NCBI GenBank assembly: GCA_016287875.1
Contig: JAEEXQ010000009.1
Coordinates: 1-55,074, forward strand
Reading direction: 5' to 3'
Length of the DNA: 55,074 nt
Source: Bacteroidales bacterium
GTDB taxonomy: Bacteria > Bacteroidota > Bacteroidia > Bacteroidales > UBA932
Shown: positions 35,478 to 42,993 of the stretch, in pieces
Layout of the letters: each line of letters opens with the position of its first letter
How positions within the stretch are numbered: position 1 is the first letter of the stretch
The notes under the pieces: generated by a model
Told to the model about the DNA's origin: nothing
Database searches by the model: none
What the model saw: the letters and a program-made list of their open reading frames with translations, nothing else
Made by a program: the position numbers and the translations under genes

Positions 35478-35481
35478 AATG

Positions 35482-35506
35482 CAAAGATAAAAAATTGTTA
35501 TCTTTG
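35482..35506. promoter_or_regulatory. Divergent -7 boxes of folP and tmk
   Basis: TATCTTTG on the minus strand (35489-35482) lies 4 bp before the folP ATG. TATCTTTG on the plus strand (35499-35506) lies 6 bp before the tmk ATG. Both fit in the 35-bp intergenic gap, so any -33 elements must lie inside the opposite gene. Confidence 0.55.
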
Positions 35507-35512
35507 TAAGCT

Positions 35513-36190
35513 ATGCTAATTGTACTTGAAGGCCTTGATGGGGCCGGGAAATCCACTCAGGTCCGGCTCCTGCGCGAATACCTCGGACAGAAATGCCCGA
35601 AACTCGAATATATCCATTTCCCCCGCTACGAATCCGCTGTCTATGGCGGACTCATCAGCCGCTTCCTCCGCGGGGAGTTCGGGGCCATCGACAAAGTACA
35701 TCCCCAGCTGGTCGCCCTTCTCTTCGCCGAAGACCGCCACGGGGCCGCTCCTCAGATACGCAAAGCGCTGGAAAGCGGCGCCACCGTGCTGCTGGACCGC
35801 TATGTGTATTCCAACATAGCCTACCAGTGCGCCAAGCTGCGCGACGATGCCGAGGCGGAGGCCCTCCGCGAGTGGATAATCAATACTGAATTCGGGGATT
35901 TCGACGAACCCCGCCCGGACCTGAACATCTTCCTGAACGTGCCCATAGGCTTCGTGGAGAAGAACATCAGCAATGAAAGGAAGGGGAGCGACAGGGCCTA
36001 TCTGCATCAGGCCCAGGACATACACGAAGCGGACATAGAATTCCAGAAGAGGGTACGTAAGATGTATCTTCGCCAGGCAGAGGTGGACAAGTCCCTGGAG
36101 ATCGTGGACTGCTCCGATGCCGAGGGCGGGATGCTTGCCCCCGAAGATATTTTCGCCAAGATAAAGAAACTGGTAGACAGTCGCTTATGA
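35513..36190 (+). CDS. tmk: Thymidylate kinase
   Basis: A 225-residue kinase with the P-loop EGLDGAGKST (residues 6-15), the DRY motif in LDRYVYSNIAYQ and a LID region with DRAYLHQAQDIHE. It converts dTMP to dTDP. Its stop overlaps the start of the DoxX-like gene by ATGA. Confidence 0.94.
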   Translation: MLIVLEGLDGAGKSTQVRLLREYLGQKCPKLEYIHFPRYESAVYGGLISRFLRGEFGAIDKVHPQLVALLFAEDRHGAAPQIRKALESGATVLLDRYVYSNIAYQCAKLRDDAEAEALREWIINTEFGDFDEPRPDLNIFLNVPIGFVEKNISNERKGSDRAYLHQAQDIHEADIEFQKRVRKMYLRQAEVDKSLEIVDCSDAEGGMLAPEDIFAKIKKLVDSRL

Positions 36191-37206
36191 ATGGATTCAA
36201 AAGGATTTGCGCCGCCCTTGCCGGGATCGTGCTGCTGCTGGCCGGACTACTGAAACTGATGGATCCGGTAGGTGCCGGCCTGGTGATGGACGAATATCTA
36301 AACTTCTTCCATCTCCCGTTCCTAAAAGGCATTTCCCGGGTTTTGGCCAGCGCCTTCGCGCTGGCGGAGTCCCTTACCGGCGCCGCCCTCATCGCAGGAG
36401 TGTGGAGGAAGGTGGTCGCGCTTGTCAGCGGAGCGCTGCTGGCCTTTTTCACCCTTGTCACCATTATACTTTTCATCGCCAAATCCCAGATGGACTGCGG
36501 TTGTTTCGGCGAACTGCTTCATCTCGACAACGGCCAGACCCTTATCAAGAATCTCGTGCTGGACGCCCTCTGGTGCCTCTCTTTCCTGCCTTTCAGGGAC
36601 TTTGGGGAGCCGCAGCGCATCAAGTACGTGAGTTTCGGCCTTGCAGCCCTGTCGCTGGTGCTTTTCCTGCTTTTCAGTTCCCTTTCCGTACCCCTTCGGG
36701 ATTATACTCAGTTCAAGCCCGGGACGGAGCTGGAGGAGAATCCTCTGTATTTCTGCGATGCTAATTCCGATTATGCGGATTCGCTGCTGCTGGACGGCAA
36801 GTTCCTGGTGGTTTCGGTGTACGATTCCCGCAGTTTCGATTCCTTCGACCGTATTTCGGATTTCGCCCGCCTTGCCTCTGCCGAGGGTTTCAGCGTGGTG
36901 CTCCTGCTGAGCTCCACCCCCGACGACGTTTCCCTCCGGGGCGTGGATCCCGCCCTGCTCTCAAGCACTTATTTCTCGGACCGCAAAGCCCTTATGACCT
37001 TCAACCGCTCCAACGGCGGCGTTACCTATGTGGACGATGGACTGATAGTCCGCAAATGGGCTTTCCGCAAGCTTCCCGGCAAGGATGACTTCGACGAAAT
37101 GAACGGAAAAGCCCCGATGGATTATCTGATCGAGAATCAGAACCGCACCCGAGGCCTCTTCGACGGCTTCACGCTATATCTCTTCGCTATTCTTTTCCTT
37201 CTTTAG
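36187..37206 (+). CDS. DoxX/MauE-like membrane protein with C-terminal redoxin-like domain
   Basis: A 339-residue protein. The N-terminal half has four membrane helices with a MauE/DoxX-like pattern and the CGCFGE motif. A fifth helix (about 148-166) follows, then an extracytoplasmic domain of about 150 residues with thioredoxin-like secondary structure (FLVVSVYDSRSFDSFDRI, GFSVVLLLSS) but no CxxC. A last hydrophobic segment ends the chain. It may move electrons or shape the membrane; the role is not known. Coupled to tmk by ATGA. Confidence 0.78.
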   Translation: MNGFKRICAALAGIVLLLAGLLKLMDPVGAGLVMDEYLNFFHLPFLKGISRVLASAFALAESLTGAALIAGVWRKVVALVSGALLAFFTLVTIILFIAKSQMDCGCFGELLHLDNGQTLIKNLVLDALWCLSFLPFRDFGEPQRIKYVSFGLAALSLVLFLLFSSLSVPLRDYTQFKPGTELEENPLYFCDANSDYADSLLLDGKFLVVSVYDSRSFDSFDRISDFARLASAEGFSVVLLLSSTPDDVSLRGVDPALLSSTYFSDRKALMTFNRSNGGVTYVDDGLIVRKWAFRKLPGKDDFDEMNGKAPMDYLIENQNRTRGLFDGFTLYLFAILFLL

Positions 37207-37207
37207 C

Positions 37208-37269
37208 GTTCAAAGAATACCTTTGATGTCCTCAAGAATCATTTCTCCTGATTCTTGACCGTTTGAACG
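37208..37269. repeat. Nested palindrome at the 3' end of a lipoprotein gene
   Basis: Inner arms TCAAGAATCA/TGATTCTTGA are perfect 10-bp reverse complements (7-nt loop, about 37233-37259). Outer arms CGTTCAAA/TTTGAACG add 8 bp. The palindrome covers the last 17 codons or so of the 37210-37743 gene and its stop. It encodes the tail NGQESGEMILEDIKGIL, which its paralogue lacks. Confidence 0.7.
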
Positions 37270-37743
37270 GCGGGCTATTTTCAGGCTGGCAAGAGGAACA
37301 ATAACATAGGAATTGAAATCCTTTTGTTCAAGATTGAACATTACGACTCGAAGACCATGACCGGCATACGAATAATGGTACTTATGCTTTTTGATGGTCA
37401 GTCTGTCCAAATCTTTAAAAGCCGATAAGCTTTTCTCCAAACTAATAGCTGGTAGGGTTCTGAACCCATTTGCATATCCTTTATCATCATGAAAAACGGC
37501 AATCCCTTTGTCCCCGGCATAGATGAAACACCGATCCTCCTCGGAACAATAAGATTTTTTCATTAATCTTTTTTCCGGAAGAATGATATGGATATGAATC
37601 GTTGTATCGTAGTAGTCATATACCCCTGATGAACCCAAGACTTCATGGATGTCGTTGTCCCGATAATTGACCATTGGCGCCCTTTTATAGGAGTTGCAAC
37701 CAATGAGACCTATAATCATAGATAATAATAACGCTCTACGCAT
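37210..37743 (-). CDS. Small lipoprotein, paralogue of the upstream gene
   Basis: A 177-residue lipoprotein (lipobox IGLIGC) of unknown function. Shared features with the next gene on the same strand are the start MRR, GC[NS]SYK[RN]AP, a DRC-F-IY/LYS segment, GIA-F-D followed by NGFR-[LI]PA, and MFNL near the end. They are clear tandem paralogues, 20 bp apart. The DNA here is visibly AT-richer than around it, suggesting acquisition. Confidence 0.78.
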   Translation of the reverse strand: MRRALLLSMIIGLIGCNSYKRAPMVNYRDNDIHEVLGSSGVYDYYDTTIHIHIILPEKRLMKKSYCSEEDRCFIYAGDKGIAVFHDDKGYANGFRTLPAISLEKSLSAFKDLDRLTIKKHKYHYSYAGHGLRVVMFNLEQKDFNSYVIVPLASLKIARRSNGQESGEMILEDIKGIL

Positions 37744-37763
37744 AGCACTATAAATGATTAATT

Positions 37764-38339
37764 CTAATTGCTCCTCATCCTTGTTGTTCCCCTTCTCCGT
37801 ATCGTCAGTGTGTTCAATGGCTGTTCAACAAAATCATGGTAATCATTATCCATTAAATTGAACATCAGAATCCTGATTTCATTATCAACAAAAATGTAGT
37901 GTTTCCGTCCATCTCTTATCTTTATCTCAGTCGCATATGATGTGGTTATCCGAGATAATTGTTCGTCCGTTGAAGATGCCGGAATCTGACGAAACCCATT
38001 ATCAAATTTCCGGTTCGATTCGTCAATGTCTTGGAAGATTGCAATACCCCTACCTTTGGAATATAAGAAACACCTATCATATCCGACACCATAAAGCTTT
38101 TTTAATTCTCTCTTGTCAGGAATAAAAATCTGATAATGAGCCGGGATGTCTTCCATGTTGTCTCTGGTTCCAATTAGAGGAAACATGAAATCATAAATCC
38201 AGAATTCTCCATCCGTGCCCAAGCAATCGGAAATCCTATTATAACAATAAGTAACTCTAGGAGCATTCTTATATGAACTGCACCCAACGAGTCCGATAAT
38301 GGTTATGGCAAATATGAATGTAAGAATAAAACGTCTCAT
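37764..38339 (-). CDS. Small lipoprotein, tandem paralogue
   Basis: A 191-residue lipoprotein (IIGLVGC) related to the downstream 177-residue protein over its whole length. The C-terminal end (PLNTLTIRRRGTTRMRSN) stops where the other carries its palindrome-encoded tail. No family is recognised. It is part of the AT-richer group with the 95-residue membrane protein 41 bp upstream. Confidence 0.78.
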   Translation of the reverse strand: MRRFILTFIFAITIIGLVGCSSYKNAPRVTYCYNRISDCLGTDGEFWIYDFMFPLIGTRDNMEDIPAHYQIFIPDKRELKKLYGVGYDRCFLYSKGRGIAIFQDIDESNRKFDNGFRQIPASSTDEQLSRITTSYATEIKIRDGRKHYIFVDNEIRILMFNLMDNDYHDFVEQPLNTLTIRRRGTTRMRSN

Positions 38340-38380
38340 ATGCGTATTCTTGCTCTATTTGTTACCGAGAAAACTGTGGA

Positions 38381-38668
38381 TTAGTCATTATTCTTATAAG
38401 TATGCAATATCGCTAAAAACAATATAAACAATACAAGAGTAAAACCAGCGAAATAGTAAATGTCGCAATAAATCTGAGAGTAAATCTGACTTATGGCCAC
38501 ATGACCATCAGACTTCCAGTTGGCAAAACTCATCCTAACTCTATCTCCGCACCCATATTGATCATCCAACAACCACCATACCCAACGCAGCGACAATATC
38601 AAATAGTTAACAATCAATAATATGAATAGCAGAATTTTTAGATAATGTCTTTTATCCTTCCCCGTCAT
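38381..38668 (-). CDS. Small two-helix membrane protein
   Basis: A 95-residue protein with hydrophobic segments at about 11-33 and 72-89 and a polar loop containing two Cys (GCGDRVRM, YCDIYY). No family is recognised. AT-rich codons (ATA, AAT, TTA) match the two paralogous lipoprotein genes it precedes, so the three probably entered together. Confidence 0.65.
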   Translation of the reverse strand: MTGKDKRHYLKILLFILLIVNYLILSLRWVWWLLDDQYGCGDRVRMSFANWKSDGHVAISQIYSQIYCDIYYFAGFTLVLFILFLAILHTYKNND

Positions 38669-38990
38669 TGTTAGTTTTTTTTACTGATAACTCCGCTGCA
38701 AATTCCTCGCCATACGTGTCAGGGTAAAAGCCACCGCCTTCTTTGAATAAACTCCTAACCACCCACCCTCTCCCTGCTGCGTTTCAGAGGGCAAGGTCTG
38801 ATTTTATGGCGGGTATCTTGCCCATCAGAAGTGCCTGGGAGGCCGAAATGAGGGCAGGGTCCAAGGCATAAAATTAGACGTTGCCCACTAGAAGGCGTTC
38901 TGTGGGGGGTAAGGGCCATAAGATGCCCGATCAGGTCGGGCATGACTGAAAAAGCCCGGCAAGTGCCGGGCCTAAGTAAGTACAGGTGTA
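38669..38990. other. Non-coding gap of 322 bp with two hairpins
   Basis: No convincing gene is present. The right end holds the sppA terminator; next to it is a second hairpin ATGCCCGA-TCAGG-TCGGGCAT (38923-38943). A minus-strand reading of that hairpin starts MPDLIGHL, a phrase often produced by intergenic repeats. The left part shows weak stem-forming segments (TCTGAT...ATCAGA near 38800) and otherwise nothing clear. Confidence 0.6.
38949..38971 (-). terminator. Intrinsic terminator of sppA
   Basis: On the minus strand GCCCGGC-ACTT-GCCGGGC is followed by TTTTT, starting 19 bp after the sppA stop. Confidence 0.85.
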
Positions 38991-40718
38991 TTACCAGACC
39001 ACTACCTGATAAGGCATACGGGCCAGGACCTGGGATTTGCCCATCTCCTGGAAAGCTCTCACGTAGTCGTGCTCCTGAGTCTGTCCCAGGCTGATCTTGA
39101 ACATCTCCATCTGGGTGAGAGGTTTGGGATATTCAAGCACGCAGTAGTCCTGCGCATCGATGGCCGAAGCGGCATAGTTGATGGCATCCTCCAGCGTGCC
39201 GATTTCGTCCACCAGGCCTATGCTCAGGGCGTCGGCGCCAGTCCAGACGCGGCCCTGGCCAATCTCATCCACGCGGGATTTCTCCATTCCGCGGCCTTCT
39301 GCCACGAGGGAGATGAACTTGTCGTAGATGCTCTCTATGCTCCTGAGCATAAAGGCGTATTCCGCCTGGTCCAGGGGGCGGGTGAGGCGCATCATATCGG
39401 AATGCTTGTGGCTTTTGGCGGAATAGACTCCTACGTGGGCCACGTCCTTGAGCGTCTTGCTCAGGTCGGGAATCATACCGAATACTCCGATCGAGCCGGT
39501 GAGGGTGGTGGCGTCGGAGAAAATCTTGCTGCAGTTATTGGAAATCCAGTATCCTCCGGAAGCGGCCATCTCGCCGTAGGAGGCGATTACGGGAACCTTC
39601 TGTGCCAGCAGGTCGAGTTCGTTCTTTATCTTCTCGGAGGCCAGCACGCTGCCGCCGGGGGAGTTGACCCTGAGCACCACGGCACGGATGCCGCTGTCGT
39701 TGCGCACCTGGTCGATTATCTTGGTGAACCTGTCGCCGGCCACGTCCTGTATGCCCTTGCCGTCTACGATCTGCCCGTCGGCATAGATGACGGCAATCTT
39801 GTTACGGGACCTGAAATTAGGAATGACCTTGGCCTTGGCATAATCCGCGAAGGGGATGAACTGTACGTTCTTGAAGTCCCCGGCCACGGCCAGTGTGGCT
39901 ATGCGGGATTTAAGCGAATCCCTGGTAAGCACGCCGTCCACCAGACCGGCCTCGAGGTAATCCTCCGGGGTGCAGAGGGAGAGGTTGTCGGCCATCTTGT
40001 CCAGTTTCTCGAAGGAGAGGCCGCGGCTTTCGGCAATTGTCTTGCCCAAGGTTTCCCAGATCGAGGTCACCATACGGTCGTACTGCTCCTTGTTCTCTTC
40101 GCTCGGGGAGTTGCGCACATACATTTCTCCGGCGGATTTATACTTTCCGTGGCGTATGAGCTGCACGTTTATGCCAGCCTTGGCGAGCAGGTCCTTGAGA
40201 TAGAAGCTCTGCGCGCAGAGGCCTGCGAACGTGCCGTCGGCACCTTCGTATGCGCTCATATATACCTTGTCGGCCACCGAGTTGAGGTAGAGGGTGGCTG
40301 CGTTGGGCTGTTCGGTGAATGCTACCACGGCCTTTCCGCTGCGGCGGAAGTTCTCCAGCGCCTTGCGGATTTCGCTGGCGGCGGAGATGCCGGTGGTGCT
40401 ATGGTCGGATTTCAGGAAGATGAACTTCACGCCGGGATCTTCTGCGGCCACGTTGATGGCCTGGACTGCCTTGTAGAGGCCTACGGTCGTGATCGGAACC
40501 TGCTGCTGCAGCATCGCCATCGGATCTGCGGGCTTTTCCTGCTCGGTAATGGTTATCTCCGAGAGGTCTATGGCCAGCACTCCGCTCTTGGGGAGCACCA
40601 CGTTGCCATCTTCGCCGGCAAGCGAACCGGCCATCCCGCCAAGGATGGACAGTACGATGAGATTCACGATGAGAACGCCGCAGATCACGGCAAGAAGCAT
40701 TTTGAAAAACTGTTTCAT
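38991..40718 (-). CDS. sppA: Signal peptide peptidase SppA, 67K type
   Basis: The ATG at 40718 (MKQFFKMLLAVICGVL) places the membrane anchor at the very N-terminus; the open frame extends 11 codons further without support. The 575-residue protein has the tandem-domain SppA layout. The Lys general base lies in the first half (RHGKYKSAGEMY) and the Ser nucleophile in the second (SYGEMAASGGYWIS). It degrades leftover signal peptides in the inner membrane. A TATATTTG box (minus, 40747-40740) lies 21 bp upstream. Confidence 0.94.
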   Translation of the reverse strand: MKQFFKMLLAVICGVLIVNLIVLSILGGMAGSLAGEDGNVVLPKSGVLAIDLSEITITEQEKPADPMAMLQQQVPITTVGLYKAVQAINVAAEDPGVKFIFLKSDHSTTGISAASEIRKALENFRRSGKAVVAFTEQPNAATLYLNSVADKVYMSAYEGADGTFAGLCAQSFYLKDLLAKAGINVQLIRHGKYKSAGEMYVRNSPSEENKEQYDRMVTSIWETLGKTIAESRGLSFEKLDKMADNLSLCTPEDYLEAGLVDGVLTRDSLKSRIATLAVAGDFKNVQFIPFADYAKAKVIPNFRSRNKIAVIYADGQIVDGKGIQDVAGDRFTKIIDQVRNDSGIRAVVLRVNSPGGSVLASEKIKNELDLLAQKVPVIASYGEMAASGGYWISNNCSKIFSDATTLTGSIGVFGMIPDLSKTLKDVAHVGVYSAKSHKHSDMMRLTRPLDQAEYAFMLRSIESIYDKFISLVAEGRGMEKSRVDEIGQGRVWTGADALSIGLVDEIGTLEDAINYAASAIDAQDYCVLEYPKPLTQMEMFKISLGQTQEHDYVRAFQEMGKSQVLARMPYQVVVW

Positions 40719-40739
40719 AGTCAGTGTAACTCTTTGTTG

Positions 40740-40747
40740 CAAATATA
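40740..40747 (-). promoter_or_regulatory. -7 box TATATTTG for sppA
   Basis: CAAATATA on the plus strand is TATATTTG on the minus strand, 21 bp before the sppA ATG. Confidence 0.5.
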
Positions 40748-40767
40748 GCATTTTCCGCAGTATTAAA

Positions 40768-40799
40768 TTTGCTTTTTTCCTCCCTGAAAACTAAATTTG
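40768..40799 (+). promoter_or_regulatory. Promoter of rubrerythrin, TTTG-N20-TAAATTTG
   Basis: TTTG at 40768-40771 and TAAATTTG at 40792-40799 are 20 bp apart, with a 29-nt leader to the ATG at 40829. A second TAAATTTG at 40764-40771 overlaps the -33 element. Confidence 0.6.
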
Positions 40800-40828
40800 C
40801 GAAGAGATATCCTTAAAATTTCAACACT

Positions 40829-41368
40829 ATGGCTAACAAGTACGCAGGCACCCAGACCGAGAAAAATCTCCAGGCCGCATTCGCCGGAGAGTCCCAGGCA
40901 AGAAACAAATACACTTACTTTGCCTCCACCGCCAAGAAAGAGGGCTACGAGCAGATAGCCGCCCTTTTCCTTGAGACCGCCGACAACGAGAAGGAACACG
41001 CAAAAATGTGGTTCAAGGAGCTCGAAGGAATAGGCGACACTGCTGCCAACCTCGCCGAAGCAGCCGCCGGCGAGAACTATGAATGGACCGATATGTACGA
41101 AGGCTTCGCCAAGACTGCCGAGGCCGAAGGCTTCAAGGCTCTCGCCGTGAAGTTCCGTATGGTCGCCGCCATCGAGAAACGTCACGAAGAGCGTTACCGC
41201 GCCCTCCTCAAGAATGTCGAGACCGCTCAGGTGTTCGAGAAATCCGAAGTCAAAGTTTGGGAGTGCCGCAACTGCGGACACATCGTGGTAGGCACCAAGG
41301 CCCCTGCGGTATGCCCCGTCTGCGCCCATCCCCAGGCATATTTCGAAATCCATAAAGAGAATTTCTGA
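40829..41368 (+). CDS. Rubrerythrin
   Basis: A 179-residue protein: N-terminal ferritin-like four-helix domain with di-iron ligands ([24 protein letters not shown], and EKRHEERY), and a C-terminal rubredoxin-type Fe(Cys)4 site ([18 protein letters not shown]). It reduces hydrogen peroxide in anaerobes. It has its own strong promoter; the next gene starts 2 bp downstream. Confidence 0.96.
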   Translation: MANKYAGTQTEKNLQAAFAGESQARNKYTYFASTAKKEGYEQIAALFLETADNEKEHAKMWFKELEGIGDTAANLAEAAAGENYEWTDMYEGFAKTAEAEGFKALAVKFRMVAAIEKRHEERYRALLKNVETAQVFEKSEVKVWECRNCGHIVVGTKAPAVCPVCAHPQAYFEIHKENF

Positions 41369-41370
41369 GA

Positions 41371-41865
41371 ATGTCCGTTATAGCACGTGATAAAGCAGTC
41401 GGCATCGGGCTCACCGATGCCGCTGCCGTATTGTTCGTTTTTGCGGTGCCCGCCCTGTCGCACCTTACTTCCGTTCCTTTCTATCTGCTGGATCCAATGC
41501 GTATGGCCGTGTTGGGAGCCCTGCTTTTCAGCAAGAACTGGAAGAATGCCCTGGTGCTGGCTCTCGCACTGCCGCTGTTCTCCTTCGCGGTGTCCGGCCA
41601 TCCGGTATATCCCAAATTCCTGCTGATCGCTGCCGAGCTGTCGGTCAACGTGCTGCTGTTCGCCTGGCTCTCCCGCAAGATGAACGCCGGCATCGCCGCC
41701 TTCGTCTCCATACTGCTCAGCAAGGTTCTCTACTACGGCTTCAAGGCGGCGGTACTTTCCGCAGGCCTTCTGCAGGCAGAGCTTATCTCCACCACCATAT
41801 GGTGGCAGCTCGGGGTAGCCGTGGGGCTCTCCGCTGCTTTTGCCGGCCTCTGGAACAGGCGCTAG
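41371..41865 (+). CDS. Five-helix membrane protein, ECF S-component-like
   Basis: A 164-residue protein with five to six hydrophobic segments and few charges. Size and pattern (YLLDPMRMAVLGALLFSKNWKNALVLALALPLFSF) resemble substrate-binding subunits of ECF transporters, though no signature motif is certain. It follows rubrerythrin by 2 bp. The function is unassigned. Confidence 0.7.
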   Translation: MSVIARDKAVGIGLTDAAAVLFVFAVPALSHLTSVPFYLLDPMRMAVLGALLFSKNWKNALVLALALPLFSFAVSGHPVYPKFLLIAAELSVNVLLFAWLSRKMNAGIAAFVSILLSKVLYYGFKAAVLSAGLLQAELISTTIWWQLGVAVGLSAAFAGLWNRR

Positions 41866-41868
41866 CCT

Positions 41869-42993
41869 CTATTTTACGCTGAATCCCAGCCTGGAAAGTT
41901 TCTCCGCCATCTGCGGAGTGCCTCCGTGCAGTCTCACGGAAAAAGAAGTGAATTCCCTGCGGACGGGATAATCGCCACGCAGTTTTTCGAACGCGCCCAG
42001 GTCCGCCCGGAGGGCATTGCTGTCGGCCTCTATGTCATAGGTATGAAGGACGGCCTCGGTTAGGACCTCCTGCAGGCTCTTCCCGGTGGCGTCCAGATCG
42101 AATTCCAGTTCCTGTGCGGGAGCGGGTATGCCGGTGGCCTCCCAGTCGGTCAGGGGCAGCCCCAGCACCTCGGCCACGGTCCTTACCGATGCGGTGGTGC
42201 CGTTTGCTTTGCCGTCGGCGGAATAGCCGGCGATGTGGGGAGTGGACAGGTCCAGCATCTCCACCAGCCCGGGGTCCAGTTCCGGCTCTCCTTCCCAGAC
42301 ATCCAGGCAGGCTCCTGCTATGCGATGTCCGGCCAGTGCCGCCTTCAGGGCCTTGTTGTCCACCACGGGCCCGCGGGAGGAGTTTATCAGTATCTGCGAA
42401 GGACGCAGTTTTGCCAGGCGTGCGGCATCGAAGAGGTGCCAGGTTGCATCTTCGCCCTCCTTCTGCAGAGGTACGTGCAGGGTGATTATGTCGCTGCGGA
42501 AGATTATTTCGTCCAGGGAGACGAACGGGCCGCCTTCCGCCCTCTGGCGGGGAGGGTCGTTCAGCAGTACCTTCATTCCAAGTATGGAAGCCGCTTCGGC
42601 AACCTTGCTGCCCACGTTGCCCACTCCTACGACTCCCAGTGTCATACCCTCGAGCTTCAGTCCGCGCTTGCGGGCGAGGGTGACCAGGGCCGCGGTAACG
42701 TACTGCTTCACGCTCCAGGAATTGCAGCCCGGGGCGTTCTTCCAGATTATTCCGTTGGCCTCGCACCAGGCGGTGTCGATATGGTCGAATCCTATCGTGG
42801 CGGTGGCGATGACGCGCACCTTGGAACCCTCCAGCAGGGAGGCGTTGCAGGCCGTACGGGTGCGGGTGATAAGGGCATCCGCATCGCGGACTACATCTGC
42901 CGTAGTTTCTTTCCCAGGCAGATAGACCACCTCTGCATAGGGCTCCAGGGCCCCGCGGAGGAATGGAATCTTGTTATCTGCAATGATCTTCAT
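41869..42993 (-). CDS. pdxB: Erythronate-4-phosphate dehydrogenase
   Basis: A 374-residue D-2-hydroxyacid dehydrogenase from the ATG at 42993 (MKIIADNKIPFLRGAL), a start typical of PdxB. It has the NAD-binding GVVGVGNVGSKVAE, the catalytic Arg in NSSRGPVVD, Glu in CLDVWEGEPELD and His in STPHIAGYS. A C-terminal dimerisation domain of about 90 residues separates PdxB from other dehydrogenases. It acts in the DXP-dependent pyridoxal phosphate pathway. Its start overlaps the LarA-like stop by one base. Confidence 0.92.
   Translation of the reverse strand: MKIIADNKIPFLRGALEPYAEVVYLPGKETTADVVRDADALITRTRTACNASLLEGSKVRVIATATIGFDHIDTAWCEANGIIWKNAPGCNSWSVKQYVTAALVTLARKRGLKLEGMTLGVVGVGNVGSKVAEAASILGMKVLLNDPPRQRAEGGPFVSLDEIIFRSDIITLHVPLQKEGEDATWHLFDAARLAKLRPSQILINSSRGPVVDNKALKAALAGHRIAGACLDVWEGEPELDPGLVEMLDLSTPHIAGYSADGKANGTTASVRTVAEVLGLPLTDWEATGIPAPAQELEFDLDATGKSLQEVLTEAVLHTYDIEADSNALRADLGAFEKLRGDYPVRREFTSFSVRLHGGTPQMAEKLSRLGFSVK

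Noticed and set aside
35131..35490. Plus-strand open frame across the folP palindrome
   Set aside because: It arises because the palindrome reads alike on both strands; the minus-strand frame alone carries DHPS motifs.
38755..38943. A 62-codon open frame starting MPDLIGHL
   Set aside because: It begins in a hairpin repeat, has no protein-like pattern and lies between a terminator and unrelated genes; phrases like this are common intergenic artefacts.
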